A stretch of 9,827 nucleotides of DNA from UBA2773 sp964643985 (GTDB taxonomy: Bacteria > Patescibacteriota > Minisyncoccia > Moranbacterales > DUUL01). Shown here piece by piece: positions 1-4,973 of the stretch. The stretch is from assembly GCA_964643985.1 (NCBI GenBank), contig CAZXUS010000029.1, positions 1 to 9,827 on the forward strand, given 5' to 3'. Each line of letters opens with the position of its first letter. Within the stretch, counting starts at the first letter, position 1. A model generated the notes under the pieces. The model searched no databases. It was not told where the DNA came from and worked only from the letters and a program-made list of their open reading frames with translations. The position numbers and the translations under genes are program-made.

Positions 1-10
1 AAAAAACTTT

Positions 11-787
11 ATGAAAAAAAACCTAATAGTAGCTAATTTTAAAATGAAATTAGCCAGTAAAACTGAAATAGAGAATTGGTTGAGAAATTTTGAAAAAGCT
101 TCTAAAAATTTTTCTTCTTCAGAAATAGAAACTGTTTTATGTCCCCCGAACATTTTTTTGGGAAATTTTTCGGAAATAATAAAGAAAGAAGAGTTTTCTT
201 TAGGAGCTCAGAATTGTTTTTGGGAAGACAAGGGAGCCTATACTGGAGAAGTCAGTCCTAAAATGTTAACTTCAATGGACACCAAATATGTTATTTTAGG
301 TCACAGTGAACGACGAAAATATTTCAATGAACAAGATTCAGAAATTGCTCAAAAAACAGAAAAAGCTTTGAAAAATAGGTTGAACCCAATAATTTGTATC
401 GGAGAAAATTTGGAAGAAAAAAGACAAGATTTAACGATGCAAATAGTTTTAAAACAACTCAAAAGTATTCTGGAAAATGTTGGACGAGGTAATATCGAAA
501 AAACAATTTTATGCTATGAGCCAGTTTGGGCTATTAGTGATAATGATTCTGGACAGATGCCAACTTCAAACGAAATTATGGAAGCCAGACTTTTGATTAA
601 AAAATTTCTCGTGGATAAATATGGACGAACAACAGCGGATCGAGTTAGAATAATCTATGGGGGTAGTGTTGATAGTCTGAATGTTAAGGAAATTTGTATT
701 GAAACGGGGATGGTGGGAGCGTTGGTGGGGAGTGCGGCGACCAAACCTTATGAGTTCATTAAAATAATCGAAGCATTTGCCGAATAG
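11..787 (+). CDS. tpiA: Triose-phosphate isomerase
   Basis: Cytoplasmic TIM-barrel enzyme that interconverts dihydroxyacetone phosphate and glyceraldehyde 3-phosphate in glycolysis/gluconeogenesis. The 258-aa length matches the family (about 250). Visible signatures: substrate-binding N9 and K11 in ANFKMK, catalytic His98 in GHSERR, catalytic Glu170 in CYEPVWAI, and the phosphate-binding YGGSV (216-220) and GALVGSAA (236-243). The ATG is chosen because the protein starts with a normal first beta strand; only 10 bases lie upstream, so no ribosome-binding site can be judged. The mobile loop 6 after Glu170 reads AISDNDSGQMPTS instead of the usual AIGTGKTA, so it is longer and lacks the GTGK. All other active-site residues are intact, so I expect an active enzyme. 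The aldolase gene 379 bp downstream supplies its substrates. Stop is TAG. Confidence 0.97.
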   Translation: MKKNLIVANFKMKLASKTEIENWLRNFEKASKNFSSSEIETVLCPPNIFLGNFSEIIKKEEFSLGAQNCFWEDKGAYTGEVSPKMLTSMDTKYVILGHSERRKYFNEQDSEIAQKTEKALKNRLNPIICIGENLEEKRQDLTMQIVLKQLKSILENVGRGNIEKTILCYEPVWAISDNDSGQMPTSNEIMEARLLIKKFLVDKYGRTTADRVRIIYGGSVDSLNVKEICIETGMVGALVGSAATKPYEFIKIIEAFAE

Positions 788-799
788 AGTGGGATTTTA

Positions 800-900
800 A
801 ATTCGGCCCATTTCTTTGTCAGATTCTGCGTTTCTCGCTCGATGTACCAGTTAGTACCTCTCGTTCACTGCTCGAATCTTCCTCGAAATGACCTCGAATT
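800..900 (+). repeat. Family-1 hairpin repeat, copy 1
   Basis: Imperfect palindrome with four nested stems: AATTCG(800-805)/CGAATT(895-900), CATTTC(809-814)/GAAATG(885-890), AGATTC(821-826)/GAATCT(874-879) and GATGTAC(841-847)/GTACCTC(854-860, one mismatch) around a 6-nt loop cagtta. The 59-bp core (821-879) has the same stem spacing as the copies at 2892, 3292 and 3448 but different stem bases. It begins just after the tpiA stop, so it could act as a transcript-end structure or be a REP/MITE-like element. Confidence 0.8.
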
Positions 901-1048
901 TTCAAATTCAAGTGTATTCTAGAATTAAACTGCATTCAAATTTTTTAATCTCAGTATATTTCAGAATTGAATGGCACTCAAATTCAAAAATCCCGAAGTC
1001 CTTCTTTGACAAGAGGGAATTGTCAAGAATGTTTTAGCTGGGGCGAAG

Positions 1049-1084
1049 CTCCCCCTTGGTAAAGGGGGAATCAAAGGGGGTTTT
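1049..1084 (+). repeat. G/C-run palindromic repeat, intergenic copy
   Basis: CCCCCTT (1051-1057) faces AAGGGGG (1062-1068) across a short loop, followed by AATCAAAGGGGGTTTT (1069-1084). The right half is nearly identical to a segment inside rnhB (8012-8033: AAAGGGGGAATAAGGGGG then TTTT). I recognise the general pattern of paired five-base G and C runs as a widespread bacterial dispersed repeat. It has the same orientation as the rnhB copy. The hairpin lies 83 bp before fba. Confidence 0.75.
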
Positions 1085-1166
1085 AAAGACTTTAAAAATT
1101 TTAAAATAAATTATGAAAAAAATAAAAGAAAATTTTAAAATAATTTTTTAAATAATAAGAAAAAAA

Positions 1167-2018
1167 ATGAAAAGTAAAACATTGGAAATTTTGCACAAGG
1201 CGATGAAAGATAAAAAGGCGGTGGGAGCTTTTAATACTTCTAATATGGAGGTGACTCAAGCGATTATAATGGCTGCCAACGAATTAAAAAAGCCTTGTAT
1301 TATTCAGTCGACTTTTTCAACAGTAGAATATACTTTTGAAACTATCGGAGAATTGGTTCATTCAAATATCAAAAAATTAGGCAAGGATACCAATATTGGA
1401 TTTCACTTGGATCATGGACATCGATTACATGATATAGTTAAAGCAATTGATTTGGGAATGGATTCTGTTATGATTGATGCTTCTAGAGCGCTTTTGGAAG
1501 ACAATATTGATATTACCAAAAAAGTAGTTGAATATGCTCATTCAAAAGGAGTTGCCGTTCAAGCGGAACTTGGAAAAGTTCCTTATTTAGGAAAAGAAAA
1601 ATTAGATATTAATTGGGAAGAAATTATGACTGATCCCGATGAAGCCAAAAGATTAGTTGACGAAACTGGAGTGGATGCCTTGGCCATTGCCATTGGAAAT
1701 GCTCACGGATTTTTTCGAGAAAAAAGCGAACCAGATTGGGCGAGGCTAGAAGCTATAAATGCTAAATTACCAAATACTCCGTTAATTTTACATGGAGCTT
1801 CGGATTGGGAAGGAGAAAAAGTCAAAAAAGCGATTGCTCTTGGAATAAATGCTTTCAATATTGATACTGACACTCGAACTGCTTTTTGTTCAGCACTTTG
1901 TAGGGCGGCTAATGATAAACATTGCGAAGTGACGGATCCCCGAAAAATTCTAAGTATTGCCCGAGCTGATGTCCAAAAAGTAGTTAAACAAAAAATTGAA
2001 ATGTTTTTGGGTAAATAA
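1167..2018 (+). CDS. fba: Class II fructose-bisphosphate aldolase (Zn-dependent)
   Basis: Reversible cleavage of fructose 1,6-bisphosphate to dihydroxyacetone phosphate and glyceraldehyde 3-phosphate; cytoplasmic class II (metal) aldolase. The 283-aa barrel shows GAFNTSNME (20-28), HLDHG (80-84) with catalytic Asp82 and Zn ligand His83, AELG (133-136) with conserved Glu134, AIGNAHG (175-181) with Zn ligand His180, LHG (208-210) with Zn ligand His209, and NIDTDTR (231-237), the substrate-phosphate region. The usual HGGSG loop is HGASD (209-213), and the flap region reads GKVPYLGKEK rather than the common G-x-x-GG. A tagatose-bisphosphate or related sugar-phosphate aldolase cannot be excluded, but the tpiA neighbour favours fructose bisphosphate. 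ATG start; no Shine-Dalgarno in the A-rich 20 nt before it. Stop is TAA. Confidence 0.93.
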   Translation: MKSKTLEILHKAMKDKKAVGAFNTSNMEVTQAIIMAANELKKPCIIQSTFSTVEYTFETIGELVHSNIKKLGKDTNIGFHLDHGHRLHDIVKAIDLGMDSVMIDASRALLEDNIDITKKVVEYAHSKGVAVQAELGKVPYLGKEKLDINWEEIMTDPDEAKRLVDETGVDALAIAIGNAHGFFREKSEPDWARLEAINAKLPNTPLILHGASDWEGEKVKKAIALGINAFNIDTDTRTAFCSALCRAANDKHCEVTDPRKILSIARADVQKVVKQKIEMFLGK

Positions 2019-2039
2019 ATTATATTTAGATTAATAATA

Positions 2040-2068
2040 TTGACTAACGCCTTTATATAAGGTAAAAT
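2040..2068 (+). promoter_or_regulatory. Likely sigma70-type promoter for rplA
   Basis: TTGACT (2040-2045), a 17-bp spacer, then TAAAAT (2063-2068): 5/6 matches to each consensus box at ideal spacing. It starts 22 bp after the fba stop. Transcription would begin near 2075, giving a roughly 100-nt leader that contains the L1-type element. The A/T richness makes chance matches common, but the position and spacing are convincing. Confidence 0.55.
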
Positions 2069-2113
2069 TGTTTGTATTGTTAATTATTCGATGGATTTTT
2101 AAAATATTTAATT

Positions 2114-2169
2114 GTGGGAGGTGTTGCTTGTTCTAATCGATTCAAAACAAACCAATTCCGTCTTACCAC
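2114..2169 (+). promoter_or_regulatory. Probable L1 autoregulatory leader (L1-binding mRNA structure)
   Basis: GTGGGAGG (2114-2121) can pair with TTACCAC (2163-2169), closing through GTGG/CCAC. An inner hairpin TTGTT (2128-2132)/AACAA (2146-2150) lies between them. From family knowledge, the pattern GTGGGAGG ... CCGT..ACCAC just before rplA is typical of bacterial L1 genes, whose product represses its own mRNA by mimicking the 23S rRNA site. The 3' strand of the stem ends 6 nt before the rplA ATG, so protein binding would mask the start. GGAGG here is about 55 nt upstream of the ATG, too far to be the ribosome-binding site. Confidence 0.55.
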
Positions 2170-2175
2170 TAAATT

Positions 2176-2853
2176 ATGAAAAAAAGTAAGAATCAGAAAA
2201 AAGCCTTGGAAGCTTTTGATTTGCAAAAAGTTTATTCCATTGAGGAAGCTTTGGATATTTTAGAAAAATTTCCTAAAGCTAAATTTGATGAAACCGTTGA
2301 AGTTCACGTTAAGACTGAAATTAATTCTAAAAAAACTGATCAACAAATTAGAACAACTGTTAGCTTGCCGAACGGAAGTGGTAAAAAAACCATGGTAGTT
2401 GCTTTTACTGAGAGTAGCCAAGCTGAAGCCAAAAAAGCCGGAGCTGATTTAGTGGGTGGAGAAGAACTGATTGCTAAAATTATTAAAGATAAAGATATTA
2501 TAGCAGATGTAGCAGTAGCCACGCCAGATATGATGCCAAAATTAGCTGGAATTGCTAAAATTCTTGGACCAAAAGGTTTGATGCCAAATGCAAAATCTCA
2601 AACTGTTAGTCCTCAAATCGGAAAAACTATTGAAGAAATCAAAAAAGGAAAAGCTAGTTTCAAAAATGACAATGGAAGCAACATTCATTTAGCGATTGGA
2701 AAAAGATCTTTTGATAAAAAAGCCCTTCAGGAAAATTTTGAAGAATTCAAAAAAGTGCTTCACGCCAATAAACCAGAAGCCATTAAAAAAGCTTTTATTA
2801 AAAATATTTCCATTTCTGCTACTATGACCCCAGGAATTAAAATTCAACTTTAA
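2176..2853 (+). CDS. rplA: Large-subunit ribosomal protein L1
   Basis: L1 binds 23S rRNA at the mobile L1 stalk, which helps release E-site tRNA; in many bacteria it also represses its own mRNA. The 225-aa length is normal. Family landmarks: TTVSLPNGSGK (60-70), DLVGGEELI (91-99), ATPDMMPKL (115-123), the diagnostic ILGPKGLMPNAKSQTV (129-144), ASFKNDNGSNIHLAIGK (160-176) and the C-terminal SATMTPGIKI (214-223). The N-terminus is Lys-rich. rplK (L11), its usual upstream partner, is absent: the gene before it is fba, and it has its own promoter and L1-type leader. ATG start without Shine-Dalgarno. Stop is TAA. Confidence 0.97.
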   Translation: MKKSKNQKKALEAFDLQKVYSIEEALDILEKFPKAKFDETVEVHVKTEINSKKTDQQIRTTVSLPNGSGKKTMVVAFTESSQAEAKKAGADLVGGEELIAKIIKDKDIIADVAVATPDMMPKLAGIAKILGPKGLMPNAKSQTVSPQIGKTIEEIKKGKASFKNDNGSNIHLAIGKRSFDKKALQENFEEFKKVLHANKPEAIKKAFIKNISISATMTPGIKIQL

Positions 2854-2871
2854 TCCGAGACAGAGCTTCTC

Positions 2872-2970
2872 ATTTGGCCCACTTCTTCGTTGAAATTTCC
2901 GCTTTTCGCTCGACGTATCATTAAATACGTCTTGCTCAATGCTCAATTTCGCCTCGAATTGAACTCAAAC
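2872..2970 (+). repeat. Family-1 hairpin repeat, copy 2
   Basis: Core stems GAAATT (2892-2897)/AATTTC (2945-2950) and GACGTAT (2912-2918)/ATACGTC (2925-2931), both perfect, with loop cattaa. The flanks are a weaker outer inverted repeat (ATTTG ... CAAAC). It lies in the 239-bp gap between rplA and rpmG, starting 18 bp after the rplA stop, and is nearly identical to copy 3 at 3272. The rest of the gap (2971-3092) shows only A/T-rich sequence, including an ACTTT-rich run (about 3044-3087) before rpmG. Confidence 0.85.
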
Positions 2971-3092
2971 GAAAAACTCTGAACCTATCGTTATGCCAGA
3001 ATTTATTTAGAGGATGGAAATCAAAAAATAGCTTAAATCAATTTAAAAAACTTTTAAACTTTAAAAACTTTATAAACTTTTAACTTAACAAA

Positions 3093-3254
3093 ATGTCTCA
3101 AGATACCCTCATAAAACTTCAATGCAAAGAGTGTAAGGAAATCAACTACTATTCTCATAAGAATGTTAAAAAAATTCAAGTGAAATTAGAGATTAAAAAA
3201 CATTGTCCTCGTTGTAAGAAGCATACTGTCCACTTAGAAAAAAAGAAAAAATAG
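3093..3254 (+). CDS. rpmG: Large-subunit ribosomal protein L33, four-cysteine form
   Basis: Small 50S-subunit protein, 53 aa, starting MSQDTLIKLQCKECKEINYY. It carries the L33 pattern with two Zn-binding pairs, C11-x2-C14 and C38-x2-C41 (CPRC), so it is the zinc-containing (C+) form, followed by the typical KHTVHLEKKKK basic tail. Length and residue spacing fit bacterial L33. It lies 239 bp after rplA, separated by a family-1 repeat, and is followed by a second one. The ATG lies in acttaacaaaATG with no Shine-Dalgarno. Stop is TAG. Confidence 0.95.
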   Translation: MSQDTLIKLQCKECKEINYYSHKNVKKIQVKLEIKKHCPRCKKHTVHLEKKKK

Positions 3255-3271
3255 ATGGTTGAGAATTGTAT

Positions 3272-3370
3272 GTTTGGTTCACTTCTTTGTTGAAATTTCC
3301 GCTTTTCGCTCGACGTATCATTCAATACGTCTTACTCAATGCTCAATTTCGCCTTGAATTGAACTCAAAC
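3272..3370 (+). repeat. Family-1 hairpin repeat, copy 3 (most complete)
   Basis: The best-preserved copy. The outer arm GTTTG-GTTCA-C-TTC (3272-3285) pairs with GAA-T-TGAAC-t-CAAAC (3356-3370) with one mismatch and one bulge. The middle stem is GAAATT (3292-3297)/AATTTC (3345-3350). The inner stem is GACGTAT (3312-3318)/ATACGTC (3325-3331) with loop cattca. It starts 17 bp after the rpmG stop. Confidence 0.88.
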
Positions 3371-3389
3371 CTACAATCCTTGATTTAAG
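3367..3389 (+). repeat. 23-bp direct repeat, left copy
   Basis: AAACCTACAATCC followed by TTGATTTAAG. It recurs at 3566-3588 with a single mismatch, exactly 199 bp away. The pair brackets family-1 copy 4. The left copy begins inside the last bases of family-1 copy 3. Confidence 0.85.
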
Positions 3390-3447
3390 ATTGCATGTTT
3401 GATATATTTTTTTCTTTGCTTAGCCGAAGTCTTGACGAAGGTGGGTT

Positions 3448-3506
3448 GGGTTTTCCGCCATTCGCTCGATGTACCAGTCAGTACATCTCGCTCGGTGCTC
3501 AAATCC
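3448..3506 (+). repeat. Family-1 hairpin repeat, copy 4 (core only)
   Basis: Middle stem GGGTTT (3448-3453)/AAATCC (3501-3506), with one G-T wobble; inner stem GATGTAC (3468-3474)/GTACATC (3481-3487), perfect, loop cagtca. Spacing matches the other three copies to the base (20 from left stem to inner stem, 14 back out). The outermost stem is missing because the left flank has been replaced by unrelated sequence. Confidence 0.82.
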
Positions 3507-3565
3507 GCCTCAAACTGCACTCAAAAAATTAAACCTTTTAGTCTTGGATTAGTTGAATTAAATTT

Positions 3566-3588
3566 AAATCTACAATCCTTGATTTAAG
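3566..3588 (+). repeat. 23-bp direct repeat, right copy
   Basis: Right-hand partner of 3367-3389 (22 of 23 identical). It runs straight into the terminator hairpin at 3589. Confidence 0.85.
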
Positions 3589-3610
3589 CTCGCATTATTT
3601 GCGAGTTTTT
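3589..3610 (+). terminator. Intrinsic terminator
   Basis: Stem CTCGCA (3589-3594), loop ttatt, TGCGAG (3600-3605), then TTTTTATTTT. AAG before and TTT after extend the pairing. It is the clearest rho-independent terminator in the window. It lies 335 bp after rpmG and before the pheS promoter region, so it probably ends read-through from the ribosomal-protein unit. Confidence 0.8.
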
Positions 3611-3618
3611 ATTTTGGA

Positions 3619-3690
3619 AATCATCGGCGATTAGTTAATAATTATCTTTGTTGGGTTATTTCGATGATTGGTTGCTGGTGATCGATGACA
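3619..3690 (+). repeat. Family-2 repeat, copy A (upstream of pheS)
   Basis: AATCATCG (3619-3626) is an exact inverted match to CGATGATT (3662-3669). The left part (TCATCGGCGATTAGT) resembles TCATCAGTAATTGGT at 4841, and the right end GGTGATCGATGAC (3678-3690) matches AGCGATCGATAAC at 4898-4910 at 10 of 13 positions. Hence it is a diverged copy of the element between pheS and pheT. Confidence 0.6.
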
Positions 3691-3698
3691 TTTTTATG

Positions 3699-3727
3699 TT
3701 GATAATCTTTGTTAGGTGTGGAATAAT
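3699..3727 (+). promoter_or_regulatory. Candidate sigma70-type promoter for pheS
   Basis: TTGATA (3699-3704), 17-bp spacer, AATAAT (3722-3727), each 5/6 to consensus. It would start transcription near 3734, about 25 nt before the pheS ATG. It is placed sensibly after the terminator, but the region is A/T-rich and chance is not excluded. Confidence 0.4.
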
Positions 3728-3759
3728 AGTATTAAAATGATTTGTATTAACATAAAATT

Positions 3760-4794
3760 ATGTCTAAAGATATTTTAGAGAAAATAAAAATTGATTTTGA
3801 AAATGGTCTTCAAATGGCGGGAGGAAATTTAGAAAAATTGGAAATGCTTAGGATTAAATTTTTAAGTCGAAAAAGTGAGCTTAATCAATTATTGAAAGGA
3901 ATTAAAGATTTAAGCCCAGAAGAAAAAAAAGAATTTGGACCCTTGGCTAATCAAACTAGAAAAGCGATGGATACTCAGTTGACAGATTTAATTGAAGAAA
4001 TTCAACAAAAAAAAGACTTAGAAAAAGATTGGATTGATGTCACAGCTCCCGGAAAAAAAGAACGATTAGGACATCTTAATCTATTGTCAAAAACTCAACG
4101 AGAAATTGAAAATATTTTTACTTCAATGAGTTTCGAAATTGCTGATGGACCAGAAATCGAAAATGAATGGTATAATTTTGACGCTTTAAATATTCCTAAA
4201 AATCATCCAGCTCGAGATCTTTGGGATACTTTTTGGATGAAAAATAAAAATAAAAAAGGAGAAAAATTATTGCTGAGAACACATACGTCTAATTCTCAGA
4301 TTCACTATATGGAAAATAATAAACCGCCTTTTCAGGTGGTTGTTCCTGGTCGAGCTTATCGCTACGAAGCCACTGACGCTAATCATGAACATTCTTTTTG
4401 TCAATTTGAAGCTTTGGTAGTTGGGGATACTGTGAATGTAGCCAATTTCAAAAGCATTGCTCAGGAATTTTTCAGTGCTTTTTTTGGTGAAAAAATTGAA
4501 ATTAGATTAAGACCCAGTTATTTTCCTTTTACCGAACCAAGTTTTGAGTTTGACATTTCCTGTAAAGTTTGTCAGGGAAAAGGTTGTTCAACTTGTTCTA
4601 ACACGGGTTGGTTGGAAATGGGTGGTTGCGGAATGGTTAATCAAAGAGTTTTTGAAGCGGTTGGTTATGAAAAAAATCGTTATCAAGGTTTTGCTTGGGG
4701 ATTTGGAATCGAAAGATTAGCGATGATGAAACACAAGGTTGATGATATCCGACATTTTAGAAGCGGAGATCTGAGGTTTATCAAGCAATTTTAA
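3760..4794 (+). CDS. pheS: Phenylalanyl-tRNA synthetase alpha subunit
   Basis: Catalytic alpha subunit of the (alpha-beta)2 class II enzyme that charges tRNA-Phe; cytoplasmic. 344 aa, normal length. An N-terminal coiled-coil (about 1-90) is followed by the catalytic domain: GPEIE...NFDALNIPKNHPARDLWDTFW (130-159), LLRTHTSNSQ (171-180), PGRAYRYEATDANHEHSFCQFEALVV (196-221), RPSYFPFTEPSFEFD (251-265) and motif 3 GFAWGFGIERLAMM (310-323). Two oddities: the usual G-x-HPLT near residue 105 reads GHLNLLS, and a four-cysteine knuckle C268-x2-C271-x4-C276-x2-C279, absent from the E. coli and Thermus proteins, precedes GWLEMGGCGM. Its partner pheT follows after 179 bp. ATG start, no Shine-Dalgarno. 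Stop is TAA. Confidence 0.97.
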   Translation: MSKDILEKIKIDFENGLQMAGGNLEKLEMLRIKFLSRKSELNQLLKGIKDLSPEEKKEFGPLANQTRKAMDTQLTDLIEEIQQKKDLEKDWIDVTAPGKKERLGHLNLLSKTQREIENIFTSMSFEIADGPEIENEWYNFDALNIPKNHPARDLWDTFWMKNKNKKGEKLLLRTHTSNSQIHYMENNKPPFQVVVPGRAYRYEATDANHEHSFCQFEALVVGDTVNVANFKSIAQEFFSAFFGEKIEIRLRPSYFPFTEPSFEFDISCKVCQGKGCSTCSNTGWLEMGGCGMVNQRVFEAVGYEKNRYQGFAWGFGIERLAMMKHKVDDIRHFRSGDLRFIKQF

Positions 4795-4838
4795 TGAGAG
4801 AAAAAATCTTTCTAAATTAGTTTATACAGAAAATATGA

Positions 4839-4911
4839 AGTCATCAGTAATTGGTAATCAGTCATTATCGTTACGGAGATTTTGATGACTGATGACTAGC
4901 GATCGATAACG
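4839..4911 (+). repeat. Family-2 repeat, copy B (between pheS and pheT)
   Basis: AGTCATCAGTAAT (4839-4851) pairs with ATGACTGATGACT (4885-4897) at 12 of 13 positions. Alternatively ATCAGTCAT (4857-4865) pairs perfectly with 4885-4893, so two hairpins compete. The right arm is two GATGACT heptamers in tandem. 4883-4910 matches 9342-9369 at 22 of 28 positions. No T-run follows, so it is not a standard terminator. Confidence 0.7.
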
Positions 4912-4973
4912 TATTTAAACTTTGTTTACAATTTTTTATTTAAAACATATTTAAAAAGTAATTTATAATAACT

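Larger units (their letters stand above)
788..1166. other. Gene-free spacer between tpiA and fba, filled with repeats
   Basis: No credible gene in 379 bp. It holds family-1 hairpin repeat copy 1 (800-900), then two loosely repeated A/T segments with the core agaattRaa...ctcaaatt (about 919-985). Next is an inverted repeat TTGACAA/TTGTCAA (1006-1012 and 1020-1026, loop gagggaa), then the G/C-run palindrome (1049-1084). Last is an A/T-only run into fba in which AAAATTTTAAAATAA-like blocks recur (about 1097-1145). A 12-codon ATG reading (1113-1151) is low-complexity Lys/Phe/Ile and I do not call it a gene. No clear -35/-10 pair stands out for fba. Confidence 0.7.
3255..3759. other. 505-bp gene-free repeat region between rpmG and pheS
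   Basis: No gene. In order it holds: family-1 copy 3 (3272-3370); a 23-bp segment (3367-3389) repeated with one mismatch at 3566-3588; a stretch TTGCTTAGCCGAAGTC...AGGTGGG (3416-3445) that resembles TTGCTTTAGCGGAGGC...AGGCGGG at 7537-7559; family-1 copy 4 (3448-3506); an intrinsic terminator (3589-3610); family-2 repeat copy A (3619-3690); and a candidate promoter (3699-3727). An open frame at 3399-3587 is only a translation of repeat sequence. Confidence 0.75.

Noticed and set aside
1113..1151. 12-codon frame MKKIKENFKIIF upstream of fba
   Set aside because: Low-complexity A/T sequence; any ATG here would give a similar peptide.
2340..2522. 60-aa minus-strand open frame
   Set aside because: Lies wholly inside rplA on the opposite strand; low-complexity Ser/Leu composition with no family features.
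2689..2946. 85-aa minus-strand open frame over the rplA end and repeat copy 2
   Set aside because: Antisense of rplA plus hairpin repeat; Phe-rich and without recognisable motifs.
800..3506. CRISPR array
   Set aside because: The repeats are irregularly spaced, 59-100 bp long, palindromic and interrupted by genes; there are no spacers or cas genes.
3399..3587. 62-aa plus-strand open frame
   Set aside because: Its middle (FRHSLDVPVSTSRS) is simply translated family-1 repeat; no start signal or homology that I recognise.
4839..4911. Intrinsic terminator after pheS
   Set aside because: A hairpin is present but no T-run follows it; better explained as a family-2 repeat.
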